Shown here piece by piece: positions 25,413 to 33,414 of a stretch of DNA of 64,000 bases. Location: positions 62,001-126,000 of the forward strand of contig NZ_JBHUEE010000009.1 of assembly GCF_042680605.1 (NCBI RefSeq), read 5' to 3'. Source of the DNA: Allobogoriella deserti. GTDB lineage: Bacteria > Actinomycetota > Actinomycetes > Actinomycetales > Actinomycetaceae. The number at the start of each line of letters is the position of its first letter. Position 1 is the first letter of the stretch. The translations under genes and the position numbers were made by a program. Under the pieces are notes generated by a model. It worked only from the letters and a program-made list of their open reading frames with translations. It searched no databases and was not told the DNA's origin.

Positions 25413-25951
25413 GGTGGCGCCGGCGCCTGGACCGGCTGCGACGGCGGGTCCCCGAGGTGCGGGTCCGCATGCGGCCGGCGAACCGCGACGCCGGCCGGCC
25501 GGGTGTGCTGCTACGCCGTCGGGCCGAGAATGCCTCGCCGGTGACGCCGCGCCGGCTGCGGGAGATCGTCATGGCGCGCGGCTACCACGTGCGGGTGGAG
25601 GCGGACTCGTCGCTGACCGGACTGTGGGACGGGTATCCGTTCAAGCTGCGGCTGGTCGGTGAGAACCACAGCGACCTCAGCGTGCTCGGCACGTGGGGAC
25701 GCACGGTGCCCGACGAGATGCACAGTGCGGTGGCCCAGGCGGTCAACGACTGGAACCGGGAGAAGATCTGGCCGACCGTGTTCACGATGTCGGACCCGTC
25801 CGGCACGACGGTGCGCACCGAGGTGCACGCGGATGTCGGCGCCGGAGCGACGGACCGTCAACTCATCGAGCTCGTCGAGGCCGGTCTGACGGCGGGTGTC
25901 CAGTTCTTCCAGGCCCTGGGCGGCTCGATGCCCCCGCTCGAGGAGCCCTGA
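25409..25951 (+). CDS. YbjN domain-containing protein (second of two)
   Basis: Second YbjN-like protein, 180 residues from the GTG at 25409, which overlaps the upstream TGA (GTGA). It begins with a strongly basic stretch (RWRRRLDRLRRRVPEVRVRMRP) absent from its neighbour. The YbjN core follows: LREIVMARGYHVRVEADSSL, GYPFKLRL, AVNDWNREKIWPTVF, VHADVGAGATDRQLIELVEAGL. The family match is clear but the function is unknown. Its last codons (GAG CCC TGA) form the first 9 bases of the 81-bp repeat unit that follows. Confidence 0.83.
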   Translation: MRWRRRLDRLRRRVPEVRVRMRPANRDAGRPGVLLRRRAENASPVTPRRLREIVMARGYHVRVEADSSLTGLWDGYPFKLRLVGENHSDLSVLGTWGRTVPDEMHSAVAQAVNDWNREKIWPTVFTMSDPSGTTVRTEVHADVGAGATDRQLIELVEAGLTAGVQFFQALGGSMPPLEEP

Positions 25952-26391
25952 CGAGCACGCTGCGGTGACGGGCGAGGCACGAGCCGGTCACCGCGAGTGC
26001 GAGGAAGGGCGACCATCAGACACGAGCCCTGACGAGCACGNNNNNNNNNNNNNNNNNNNNNNNNNNNNNNNNNNNNNNNNNNNNNNNNNNNNNNNNNNNN
26101 NNNNNNNNNNNNNNNNNNNNNNNNNNNNNNNNNNNNNNGGAGCCCTGACGAGCACGCTGCGGTGACGGGCGAGGCACGAGCCGGTCACCGCGAGTGCGAG
26201 GAAGGGCGACCATCAGACACGAGCCCTGACGAGCACGCTGCGGTGACGGGCGAGGCACGAGCCGGTCACTGCGAGTGCGAGGAAGGGCGACCATCAGACA
26301 CGAGCCCTGACGAGCACGCTGCGGTGACGGGCGAGGCACGAGCCGGTCACCGCGAGTGCGAGGAAGGGCGACCATCAGACACGAGCCCTGA
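25943..26391 (+). repeat. 81-bp tandem repeat array derived from a gene end
   Basis: The unit begins GAGCCCTGACGAGCACGCTG and recurs with a strict 81-bp period: copies start at 25943, 26024 (cut by the N run), 26140, 26221, 26302, and a 9-base remnant lies at 26383. Copies are identical except for C to T at 26270. Each unit opens with the last three codons of the YbjN gene, including its stop. Each also contains a perfect inverted repeat GCGGTGAC/GTCACCGC (unit positions 20-27 and 45-52); the 26270 change keeps a G-U pair. It has no spacers, so it is not CRISPR. Confidence 0.9.
26041..26138. other. Assembly gap (98 N)
   Basis: The run of N falls inside the tandem array. The distance between repeat starts on either side (26024 to 26140, 116 bp) is not a multiple of 81. 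The right flank begins GGAGCCCTGA as at the gene end, not ACGAGCCCTGA as inside the array. Copy number is therefore unreliable. Confidence 0.95.
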
Positions 26392-26392
26392 C

Positions 26393-26466
26393 CGCCGAGA
26401 GCGGTCGATTATGCCGAGAGCGGTCGTTCAAACATCCGCTCTTGACTGGATCGACCGCTCTCGGCG
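26393..26466. terminator. Nested inverted repeat between the YbjN gene and miaB
   Basis: A perfect 16-bp stem (26393-26408 with 26451-26466) encloses a second hairpin (26415-26423 with 26436-26444, one G-T pair). The sequence GCCGAGAGCGGTCG occurs twice directly and once inverted, so alternative foldings are possible. It ends 8 bp from the miaB stop and is a plausible bidirectional terminator. Confidence 0.7.
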
Positions 26467-26474
26467 AGGGGTGG

Positions 26475-28040
26475 TCAGCGGCGCAGTGTCGGCATCCCGA
26501 GCGTGACCGGTCCGCCGCTCGGTGCGGCACCGTGCTCGTGCGGGTCGGCGTGCCCTTCCCGGACGTCCCAGGCGTCGCCGGCACGGGTGCGGCGCAACCG
26601 GTAGGCCCCGCCGGTCAGGGCCGAGTCGGCCACCAGGTGGTGCGGCGCGCCGTGGGTGACCTCGACGGTCACCATGTCCCCGGGCCGAGGCCGCTCGGCT
26701 TCCGGGAGGTCCGGCGGGAGCGCGACGTGGACGAGGCGATTGTCGGCGGCCCGGCCGGAGATGCGCTGCGTGGCGCCGTCCTTGCGCCCCTCCCCCTCGG
26801 CGACCAACACGTCGACGGTGCGGCCGACCTGGGCCTCGTTCTCCTCGGTCGAGATGCGCTGCTGCAACTCGACGAGGCGCTGGTAACGCTCGGCGACGAC
26901 GTCGGCGGGCACCTGGGGCAGGTCCGCCGCGGGAGTCCCGGGACGGGGCGAGTACTGGAACGTGAAGGCGGAGGAGAACCGGGAGGCCTCGACCACCTCG
27001 AGGGTCTGGACGAAGTCCTCCTCCGTCTCGCCGGGAAAGCCCACGATGATGTCGGTGGTCAGGGCGGCGTCCGGGATGGCGGAGCGGACCTTGTCGATGA
27101 TGCCGAGGAACTTCCTGCGGCGGTAGGACCTCCGCATCGCCCGCAGCACCGCGTCGGAGCCGGACTGCAGGGGCATGTGCAAGCTCGGCATGACGTTCTC
27201 GGTCTCGGCCATGGCAGCGATGACGTCATCGGTGAACGCGGCCGGGTGTGGTGAGGTGAACCGGACGCGCTCCAACCCGTCGATCTCGCCGCACGCGCGC
27301 AGCAGCTTCGCGAAGGCGCCGCGGTCACCGAAGGAGACGCCGTAACTGTTGACGTTCTGCCCGAGCAGCGTGACCTCGACGACGCCCTGGGCGACGACGG
27401 CCTCGATCTCGGCCAGCACGTCACCCGGGCGGCGGTCCCGTTCCTTGCCGCGCAGATGCGGCACGATGCAGAACGTGCACGTGTTGTTGCAGCCGACCGA
27501 GATCGACACCCACGCGGCGTAGGAGGACTCGCGGCGGGTCGGTAGCGTCGAGGGGAAGACCTTGAGCGACTCCTCGATCTCGACCTCAGCGGACTGGTTG
27601 TGCCGGGCACGGTCGAGCAGCGCGGGCAGGACGTCGAGGTTGTGGGTGCCGAGGACCACGTCGACCCAGGGCGCCTTCTCGACGATGCCCCGGCGCATCT
27701 GCTGGGCGAGGCAGCCTCCGACGGCGATCTGCATGCCGGGCCGTTCGCGCTTGACGGCGGCGAGTTGGCCGAGGTTGCCGAACAGGCGAGTCGCGGCGTT
27801 CTCGCGCACGGAACAGGTGTTGATGATGACGACGTCGGCACCGCCGTCGCCGGCGTCTGTCGCCCGGGCAGCGGCCTCGGGGACCGCCTCGACCGGACGA
27901 TAACCCCGCTCGTCGAGCAGTCCTGCCAGGCGTTCCGAGTCGTGCACGTTCATCTGGCAGCCCAGCGTGCGCACGAGATACGTGCGTGGAACTGCGTCGG
28001 TGCCCGAGGGCTTCGCGGGGGCCGGTGCGGTGGTGGACAT
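26475..28040 (-). CDS. miaB: tRNA-2-methylthio-N6-dimethylallyladenosine synthase MiaB
   Basis: Radical-SAM methylthiotransferase acting on i6A37 tRNA after MiaA. The 521 residues hold the N-terminal MTTase domain with cluster ligands Cys28, Cys76 and Cys110 and the radical SAM motif CNNTCTFC (Cys184, Cys188, Cys191). HMPLQSGSDAVLRAMRRSY, DIIVGFPGETEEDF and a C-terminal TRAM domain follow. A low-complexity tail after about 470 is longer than in E. coli. The ATG at 28040 has TAGAAT 7 nt upstream and no ribosome site, suggesting a leaderless mRNA. Confidence 0.95.
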   Translation of the reverse strand: MSTTAPAPAKPSGTDAVPRTYLVRTLGCQMNVHDSERLAGLLDERGYRPVEAVPEAAARATDAGDGGADVVIINTCSVRENAATRLFGNLGQLAAVKRERPGMQIAVGGCLAQQMRRGIVEKAPWVDVVLGTHNLDVLPALLDRARHNQSAEVEIEESLKVFPSTLPTRRESSYAAWVSISVGCNNTCTFCIVPHLRGKERDRRPGDVLAEIEAVVAQGVVEVTLLGQNVNSYGVSFGDRGAFAKLLRACGEIDGLERVRFTSPHPAAFTDDVIAAMAETENVMPSLHMPLQSGSDAVLRAMRRSYRRRKFLGIIDKVRSAIPDAALTTDIIVGFPGETEEDFVQTLEVVEASRFSSAFTFQYSPRPGTPAADLPQVPADVVAERYQRLVELQQRISTEENEAQVGRTVDVLVAEGEGRKDGATQRISGRAADNRLVHVALPPDLPEAERPRPGDMVTVEVTHGAPHHLVADSALTGGAYRLRRTRAGDAWDVREGHADPHEHGAAPSGGPVTLGMPTLRR

Positions 28041-28047
28041 CGCGACG

Positions 28048-28053
28048 ATTCTA
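28048..28053 (-). promoter_or_regulatory. -10 box of a probable leaderless promoter (miaB)
   Basis: TAGAAT on the minus strand (28053-28048), 7 nt, then the miaB ATG. This is the closest match to TATAAT-type consensus among the leaderless boxes here. Confidence 0.65.
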
Positions 28054-28142
28054 CGTTTTCACCGCTGGCCGAGACGGCTGCCGCCCGGAGGTTTGTGTCC
28101 ACTCTGTTACCGCCGGTGACGGCTCGGGAAACACTGGCACGT

Positions 28143-28148
28143 TAGGTT
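28143..28148 (+). promoter_or_regulatory. -10 box of a probable leaderless promoter (gluA)
   Basis: TAGGTT, 7 nt, then ATG at 28156. A TTG inside the box (28147) is rejected as a start. Confidence 0.6.
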
Positions 28149-28155
28149 GACCCCC

Positions 28156-28956
28156 ATGAGCGAACCGGAGAACGTCGGACCGGCGCAGGCGCCGATCGGT
28201 GAGACGGCGACGCCCACCGGTGAACCACTCGTGGTGCTCGAGCGCGTCAACAAGTACTTCGGCTCCCTGCACGTGCTGCAGGACATCGACCTGTCGGTGG
28301 CCCGCGGCGAGGTCGTCGTGGTCATCGGACCGTCCGGGTCGGGAAAGTCGACGCTGTGCCGCGCCATCAACCGGCTCGAACCGATCGACTCGGGGCGGAT
28401 CACCGTCGACGGCGCCGAACTGCCGGAGGAGGGTAAGGAACTCGCCAGGCTGCGTGCCGAGGTGGGCATGGTCTTCCAGCAGTTCAACCTCTTCGCCCAC
28501 AAGTCGATCCTCGAGAACGTGACGCTGGGCCCGATCAAGGTCAACGGCGTGCGCACCGCAGAGGCGAAGGACCAGGCCATGGCGCTGCTCGAGCGGGTCG
28601 GCGTCGCCAATCAGGCCGAGAAGTACCCGGCCCAGCTCTCCGGCGGCCAGCAGCAGCGCGTGGCGATCGCCCGTGCCCTGGCGATGCAGCCCAAGGTCAT
28701 GCTGTTCGACGAGCCGACCTCGGCGCTCGACCCGGAGATGATCACCGAGGTGCTGGACGTGATGACCTCGCTCGCACGCGAGGGCATGACGATGATCGTC
28801 GTCACCCACGAGATGGGCTTCGCCCGGCGTGCGGCGAATCGCGTCGTGTTCATGGACGACGGTCAGATCGTCGAGGAGAGCACGCCCGAGGAGTTCTTCA
28901 CCAAACCGAGGTCGTCGCGGGCCCAGGACTTCCTGTCCAAGTTGTTGACGCACTGA
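28156..28956 (+). CDS. gluA: Glutamate/amino-acid ABC transporter ATP-binding protein
   Basis: ATPase of a polar amino-acid importer of the GluABCD type. The 266 residues contain Walker A GPSGSGKST, Q-loop FQQFNLFAHKSILENV, the signature LSGGQQQRVAIARALAM, Walker B VMLFDEPTSALDPE and the switch histidine in VVTHEMGFA. An N-terminal extension of about 25 residues precedes the ABC domain. The start at 28156 is supported by the leaderless -10 box. gluB, gluC and gluD follow on the same strand, so this is the first gene of the transporter operon. Confidence 0.93.
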   Translation: MSEPENVGPAQAPIGETATPTGEPLVVLERVNKYFGSLHVLQDIDLSVARGEVVVVIGPSGSGKSTLCRAINRLEPIDSGRITVDGAELPEEGKELARLRAEVGMVFQQFNLFAHKSILENVTLGPIKVNGVRTAEAKDQAMALLERVGVANQAEKYPAQLSGGQQQRVAIARALAMQPKVMLFDEPTSALDPEMITEVLDVMTSLAREGMTMIVVTHEMGFARRAANRVVFMDDGQIVEESTPEEFFTKPRSSRAQDFLSKLLTH

Positions 28957-29005
28957 GACAGTCGGGAACGATCGCCCCGCACGGGGCCACTTCGAAGGAG
29001 ATGAC

Positions 29006-29878
29006 ATGCGAGGTATACGCAGAGCAGGGGCGGCCCTGACGATTGCGGGCGCGCTCGCGCTGGCCGGGTGCTCGGCCGGCGAGCCCGGTGAGTCCGACGG
29101 TGGTGACGGTGCTGCCGAGGAGAACGGCGACGGTGGTGACGGCGGGGGCGACGGCCTGACCGTCGGCATCAAGTTCGACCAGCCGGGTCTGGGCCTGCAG
29201 GAGGGCTCGGACTACACCGGCATGGACGTCGATGTCGCGGAGTACGTGGCCGAACAGCTCGGGGTCGACCCGGGGAACATCGAGTTCGTCGAAGCCGTCT
29301 CCGCCCAGCGCGAGACCATGCTCATGAACGAGCAGGTCGACATGATCGTGGCGACCTACTCGATCACCGATGAGCGCGACGCGCAGGTCGACTTCGCAGG
29401 CCCGTATTTCGTCGCCGGGCAGGATCTCCTGGTGAACGCGGACGACAACGAGATCACCGGGCCGGACGCGCTGGACGGCAAGGTGCTCTGCTCGGTCGAG
29501 GGCTCGACCTCTGCCGAGCGCATCCGGGACGAGTACTCCGAGGGCGTCGAGCTCTACCCCGCGTCGGGCTACTCCGAGTGTGTCGAGCTGCTCAGCTCGG
29601 GCACCGTCGATGCGGTGACCACGGACGACGCCATCCTCGCCGGGTACGCCGCCCAGGACTCCTACGAGGGGCAGTTCAAGGTGGTCGGCAACCCGTTCTC
29701 GGAGGAGAACTACGGTGTCGGACTGCCGCCCGGCTCGGACATGTGCCAGGACGTCACCGACGCCCTGACCCAGATGATCGACGACGGCACGTGGGATGAC
29801 ATGGTCGCGGAACACTTCGGGGACGACTACACCCCGAACCCGGACCTCAACCCGCCGTCGCCCGAGTCCTGCGGCTGA
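29006..29878 (+). CDS. gluB: Glutamate-type ABC transporter substrate-binding lipoprotein
   Basis: Extracellular solute-binding protein of family 3, anchored as a lipoprotein. The 290 residues start with a signal peptide ending in the lipobox LAGC (Cys at about 22), then a Gly/Asp/Glu-rich linker (about 23-50). The domain opens with LTVGIKFDQPGLGLQEG and YTGMDVDVAEYVAEQLG, typical of glutamate/glutamine binders. Four cysteines in the mature domain (CSVEG, YSECVELL, DMCQD, ESCG) could form two disulfides. The ribosome site GAAGGAG is strong, and a hairpin follows the gene, which would favour higher binding-protein output. Confidence 0.92.
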   Translation: MRGIRRAGAALTIAGALALAGCSAGEPGESDGGDGAAEENGDGGDGGGDGLTVGIKFDQPGLGLQEGSDYTGMDVDVAEYVAEQLGVDPGNIEFVEAVSAQRETMLMNEQVDMIVATYSITDERDAQVDFAGPYFVAGQDLLVNADDNEITGPDALDGKVLCSVEGSTSAERIRDEYSEGVELYPASGYSECVELLSSGTVDAVTTDDAILAGYAAQDSYEGQFKVVGNPFSEENYGVGLPPGSDMCQDVTDALTQMIDDGTWDDMVAEHFGDDYTPNPDLNPPSPESCG

Positions 29879-29894
29879 GCCACATACTCGGTCA

Positions 29895-29927
29895 CGCCCG
29901 GGGACGCCATGCCGGCGTTCCCGGGCG
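29895..29927 (+). promoter_or_regulatory. Intercistronic hairpin between gluB and gluC
   Basis: A 14-bp stem with one G-T pair (29895-29908 with 29914-29927, 5-nt loop) begins 17 nt after the gluB stop. A second 8-bp hairpin (29938-29945 with 29952-29959) follows just before the gluC ribosome site. Such structures often stabilise the binding-protein mRNA or thin out permease transcription. Confidence 0.65.
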
Positions 29928-29982
29928 CCGCCGGCCCGGCCGATGTCTCACCATCGGCCCGGCGCACCCGAAGGAGACGTGA

Positions 29983-30684
29983 GTGGGCCTCTTCTCGGAC
30001 ATTGCCGAGCTCTTCGGACAGTTCGACGTGCTCGGCGCGTTCTGGATGAACATCAAACTGACGTTCTGGGCCGCGGTCATCGCGCTGGTCGTCGGGACGA
30101 TCCTCGCGGTCATGCGAGTCTCCCCCGCGCCGAGCCTGCAGTGGGCGGGAGCGGCCTACGTCAACATCGTGCGGAACACGCCGCTGACCCTGATCATCTA
30201 CGCGTGCTCCCTCGGGCTGTGGGGACAGCTGCAGGTGGTGCTCGTCCGGAACGAGGCCGGTCGGGTCTCCATCGAGCAGAACACGTTTTGGCTCGCTGTG
30301 CTGGGTCTCGCCGCCTACACCGCCGCGTTCGTGTGCGAGTCCCTCCGGTCGGGTGTGAACACGGTGCCCGTCGGACAGGCCGAGGCGGCTCGTGCGATCG
30401 GTCTCGGCTTCGGCCAATCGATGCGGATGGTCATCCTCCCGCAGGCCTTCCGGGGAGCGATCGCACCGCTCGGCAACACACTGATCGCCCTGACGAAGAA
30501 CAGCACGGTCGCCCAGGCCGCGGGCGTGGTCCAGGCGGCGTCAGTCATGCGGCAAATGATCGAGTTCCGGCCGGACATCATCGTCGCGATCTTCTTCATC
30601 ATCGCTCTCGGCTTCGTCGTCATCGTCCTGCCGATCGGCCTGATCACCACCACGCTCTCCCGTCGACTGGGGGTCGCCCGATGA
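29983..30684 (+). CDS. gluC: Glutamate-type ABC transporter permease
   Basis: HisM/GlnP-type inner-membrane permease, 233 residues with five likely helices. The N-terminal TM domain signature is NIKLTFWAAVIALVVGTILAV, and the cytoplasmic EAA loop reads QAEAARAIGLGFGQSMRMVILPQAFR. The IVRNTPLTLIIYACSLGLWGQ segment matches the GluC branch. The GTG at 29983 has AAGGAGA upstream; a GTG 4 nt earlier is out of frame. Its TGA overlaps the gluD ATG by 4 bases, indicating coupled synthesis of the permease pair. Confidence 0.92.
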   Translation: MGLFSDIAELFGQFDVLGAFWMNIKLTFWAAVIALVVGTILAVMRVSPAPSLQWAGAAYVNIVRNTPLTLIIYACSLGLWGQLQVVLVRNEAGRVSIEQNTFWLAVLGLAAYTAAFVCESLRSGVNTVPVGQAEAARAIGLGFGQSMRMVILPQAFRGAIAPLGNTLIALTKNSTVAQAAGVVQAASVMRQMIEFRPDIIVAIFFIIALGFVVIVLPIGLITTTLSRRLGVAR

Positions 30685-31589
30685 GCTCCGTCCTCTTCGA
30701 CGCACCCGGGCCGCGCGCGCGCCGCCGGATCCGCATCCTCAACGTCGTCGGTGCGCTCGTCGTCCTCGGGGTCCTCGCCTGGGTCGTGGTCGGCCTCGCG
30801 CGCCAGGAGCAGTTCACCGCGGACAAGTGGCTGCCGTTCGTCCGGCCGGGCGAGGAGAACATCTGGACCGACTATCTGCTCCTCGGGCTGTGGAACACTC
30901 TCCGCGCGGCGGCGGTCTCCATCATCACCTCGCTCGTGTTCGGGCTCGCGTTCGGGCTGGGGCGACTGTCCAATCTCGCCCCGGTGCGGTGGATCTGCGG
31001 GATCGTGGTCGAGTTCTTCCGCTCGGTGCCCGTGCTGATCATGATGATCTTCTTCTGGTTGCTCTTCGCGACCAGCGTGCCGTTCGTGCCGTCGGGCGAG
31101 TCACCGTTCCTGGCTGTGGTGTGCGGGTTGACCCTGTACAACGGCTCCGTCATCGCCGAGCTCGTCCGTTCAGGCGTGCACAACCTGCCCAAGGGGCAAC
31201 GTGAGGCGGCGTTGGCGATCGGGCTGACGCACGGACGGAGCCGGCGCATCATCGAACTCCCGCAGGCGCTGATCTCCATGATGCCGTCGTTGGTCAGTCA
31301 GCTCGTCGTCATCCTCAAGGACACGGCACTCGGCGCGATCATCACCTACAGCGAGCTGCTGCGGTCGGCGCAGATCTCGGCGACGTTCTTCCAGAATTTC
31401 ATCCCGGCACTGCTCGTCGTCGCGGTCGTCTACATCATCGTGAACTTCCTGCTCACCACGCTCGCCGGGCGGCTGGCGCGACGGCTCGACCGGCGCACCG
31501 CCGGTGGCGCTCGTACCGCCGGGACGATCCCGGGCGCCGCTCCCGACCTGCACAGTGCCTCGGTGCCGGACGCAGGCCCGGGCCGGTAG
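30681..31589 (+). CDS. gluD: Glutamate-type ABC transporter permease
   Basis: Second permease of the importer, 302 residues from the ATG overlapping the gluC stop. An extra N-terminal helix (about 19-41) precedes the conserved core (YLLLGLWNTLRAAAVSIITSLVFGLAFGLGRL). FFRSVPVLIMMIFFWLLF and the EAA loop KGQREAALAIGLTHGRSRRIIELPQA follow. The Arg/Ala-rich cytoplasmic tail after about residue 270 is unconserved. It pairs with GluC and docks on the GluA ATPase. The operon ends here, convergent with recX, with no strong terminator visible in the 45-bp gap. Confidence 0.92.
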   Translation: MSSVLFDAPGPRARRRIRILNVVGALVVLGVLAWVVVGLARQEQFTADKWLPFVRPGEENIWTDYLLLGLWNTLRAAAVSIITSLVFGLAFGLGRLSNLAPVRWICGIVVEFFRSVPVLIMMIFFWLLFATSVPFVPSGESPFLAVVCGLTLYNGSVIAELVRSGVHNLPKGQREAALAIGLTHGRSRRIIELPQALISMMPSLVSQLVVILKDTALGAIITYSELLRSAQISATFFQNFIPALLVVAVVYIIVNFLLTTLAGRLARRLDRRTAGGARTAGTIPGAAPDLHSASVPDAGPGR

Positions 31590-31634
31590 GCCACCGACCT
31601 GACGAGGCGCCCCCGACCCTCGGACACGCCACGC

Positions 31635-32234
31635 TCAGACGTCGTCGGGCAGCTCCGCCCCGGCCGACATCTCCTCGCCCTCCTCGGCCAGCACCTCGTC
31701 GACGACACGCATGGCCACGCCGGCGCCGAATCCCTTGCGTGCGAGCATGCCCGCCATCCGTCGCCGGCGGACCTGAGCGTCGAGGGTCCGGGTGGACCTG
31801 GCCTTCTTCTCCACGAGCCGGCGTGCTGCCTGGTACTCGTCGTCGCCGTCGACCTGCTCCAGCGCCACCTCGGCGACTTCCGGAGAGATGCCCTTGCGGC
31901 GCAACTCCTCGGCGAGCGCCCGGCGAGCCAGACCACGCTCCGAGTGGCGGGTCCGGACGAGCATCTCGGCGTAGGCGACATCATCGATCAGCCCGACCTC
32001 GGTGAACCGGTCGAGGACCCGGGTGGCGACGTCGTCCGGCACGTCTCGGCGTGCCAGGGCCTCCTCGAGCTGGGCGCGGCTTCGCGGGGCCGCGTTCAAC
32101 TGATTGAGCGCGATGGTTCGGGCCACGTCCTCGGGGTCGGGCTCGGCGTCCTGCGCCGCGACTGCGTCCCCGGGTGGCTCCGAGCCCGGCCGACGGCGCT
32201 GCCGCCGCCGGCCGGACGCGGGTTGCCAGGTCAT
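31635..32234 (-). CDS. recX: RecA regulator RecX
   Basis: Binds RecA filaments and limits their activity. The ATG at 32234 gives 199 residues; the longer upstream frame lies inside recA. After a basic N-terminal tail (about 1-40) come the three-helix RecX repeats, seen in ALNQLNAAPRSRAQLEEALARRDVPDDVATRVLDRF, GLIDDVAYAEMLVRTR and GLARRALAEELRRKGISPEVAEVAL. It starts one base after the recA stop (TGA-C-ATG), so it is cotranscribed and translationally coupled with recA, and therefore DNA-damage induced with it. Confidence 0.92.
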   Translation of the reverse strand: MTWQPASGRRRQRRRPGSEPPGDAVAAQDAEPDPEDVARTIALNQLNAAPRSRAQLEEALARRDVPDDVATRVLDRFTEVGLIDDVAYAEMLVRTRHSERGLARRALAEELRRKGISPEVAEVALEQVDGDDEYQAARRLVEKKARSTRTLDAQVRRRRMAGMLARKGFGAGVAMRVVDEVLAEEGEEMSAGAELPDDV

Positions 32235-32235
32235 G

Positions 32236-33315
32236 TCAGAAGTCGACCGGGACCTCGGCCGGGCGCCCGTTCTGTGCGGCGGCGCCGTCCTCGGCCTCGT
32301 CCTCCTCCGCGTTCTGCCCGATGCCGAGGCGGGTGAGGATCTTCTGCTCGATCTCGATGGCAAGTTCCGGGTTGTCCTTGAGGAACTGGCGGGCCTTCTC
32401 CTTGCCCTGACCGAGCTGATCCCCCTCGTAGGTGAACCAGGCCCCGGACTTGCGCACGATGCCGTTCTCCACACCGAGGTCGATGAGACCGCCCTCACGC
32501 GAGATGCCCTGGCCGTAGAGGATGTCGAACTCGGCCTGCTTGAAGGGCGGAGCCATCTTGTTCTTGACGACCTTGACGCGGGTGCGGTTCCCGACCGAGT
32601 CGGACCCCTCCTTGAGGGTCTCGATCCGGCGGACGTCCAGGCGGACCGAGGCGTAGAACTTCAGCGCCTTACCACCGGAGGTGGTCTCCGGAGAACCGAA
32701 GAACACGCCGACCTTCTCGCGGAGCTGGTTGATGAAGATGGCGGTGGTCCCGGCGGAGGAGAGCGCGCCGGTGATCTTCCGCAGCGCCTGGGACATCAGC
32801 CGGGCCTGGAGACCGACGTGGGAATCACCCATCTCCCCCTCGATCTCCGCCTTGGGGACGAGAGCGGCAACCGAGTCGATGACGACGATGTCGAGCGCAC
32901 CGGAGCGGATCAGCATGTCCATGATCTCCAGTGCCTGCTCACCGGTGTCCGGCTGGGACACCAGCAGGGCGTCGATGTCCACCCCGAGCTTCTTGGCGTA
33001 CTCCGGGTCCAAGGCGTGCTCGGCGTCGATGAAGGCGGCGATACCGCCGTTGCGCTGCGCGTTGGCCACCGCGTGCAGCGCCACGGTCGTCTTACCGGAG
33101 GACTCCGGCCCGTAGACCTCGACCACACGCCCACGCGGCAGACCACCGACACCGAGGGCCACGTCGAGGGCGACCGCGCCGGTCGGGATCACCTGGACCT
33201 TGGGGCGAGCGGAGTCGTCGCCCAGACGCATGATCGAGCCCTTGCCGAACTGACGATCGATCTGGCTCAGGGCGGCCTCGAGGGCCTTGCTGCGGTCGGC
33301 AACAGGAACGGACAT
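32236..33315 (-). CDS. recA: Recombinase RecA
   Basis: DNA strand-exchange ATPase and LexA/co-protease activator. The 359 residues start MSVPVADRSKALEAALSQID. Walker A GPESSGKT is at 69-76; other marks are IDAEHALDPEYAKKLGVD, the L1/L2 DNA-binding loops around GEMGDSHVGLQARLMSQALRK and GGKALKFYASVRLDVRR, and an acidic C-terminal tail. No intein interrupts it, unlike in M. tuberculosis. The leader of about 95 nt is preceded by a RecA-NDp promoter and, further up, a perfect LexA box. recX is coupled behind it and the DUF3046 gene lies upstream, the standard actinobacterial order. Confidence 0.98.
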   Translation of the reverse strand: MSVPVADRSKALEAALSQIDRQFGKGSIMRLGDDSARPKVQVIPTGAVALDVALGVGGLPRGRVVEVYGPESSGKTTVALHAVANAQRNGGIAAFIDAEHALDPEYAKKLGVDIDALLVSQPDTGEQALEIMDMLIRSGALDIVVIDSVAALVPKAEIEGEMGDSHVGLQARLMSQALRKITGALSSAGTTAIFINQLREKVGVFFGSPETTSGGKALKFYASVRLDVRRIETLKEGSDSVGNRTRVKVVKNKMAPPFKQAEFDILYGQGISREGGLIDLGVENGIVRKSGAWFTYEGDQLGQGKEKARQFLKDNPELAIEIEQKILTRLGIGQNAEEDEAEDGAAAQNGRPAEVPVDF

Positions 33316-33414
33316 GTCGATTCACCTCTCGACTGGGGCCTCGGGACCCCTCGGGGACGGACAGGGCTGGTCTCTCGGCAGGGCCCGCCCTCTCCGGACG
33401 GCTACCTGCAGGTG

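Larger units (their letters stand above)
25952..26474. other. Gene-free region between the YbjN gene and miaB
   Basis: This 523-bp stretch between convergent genes contains the 81-bp repeat array, the assembly gap and a nested inverted repeat. Open frames of up to about 115 codons cross the array only because 81 is a multiple of three; none has a ribosome site or family resemblance. Confidence 0.8.

Noticed and set aside
25943..26391. CRISPR array
   Set aside because: Units are contiguous 81-bp copies without unique spacers, and no cas genes are present.
26016..26506. Genes made of 27-residue repeats in the tandem array (both strands)
   Set aside because: The frames stay open only because 81 is divisible by 3; there is no start context, and the N run interrupts them.
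28147..28155. TTG start of gluA at 28147
   Set aside because: It lies inside the -10 box TAGGTT; the ATG at 28156 has the right spacing.
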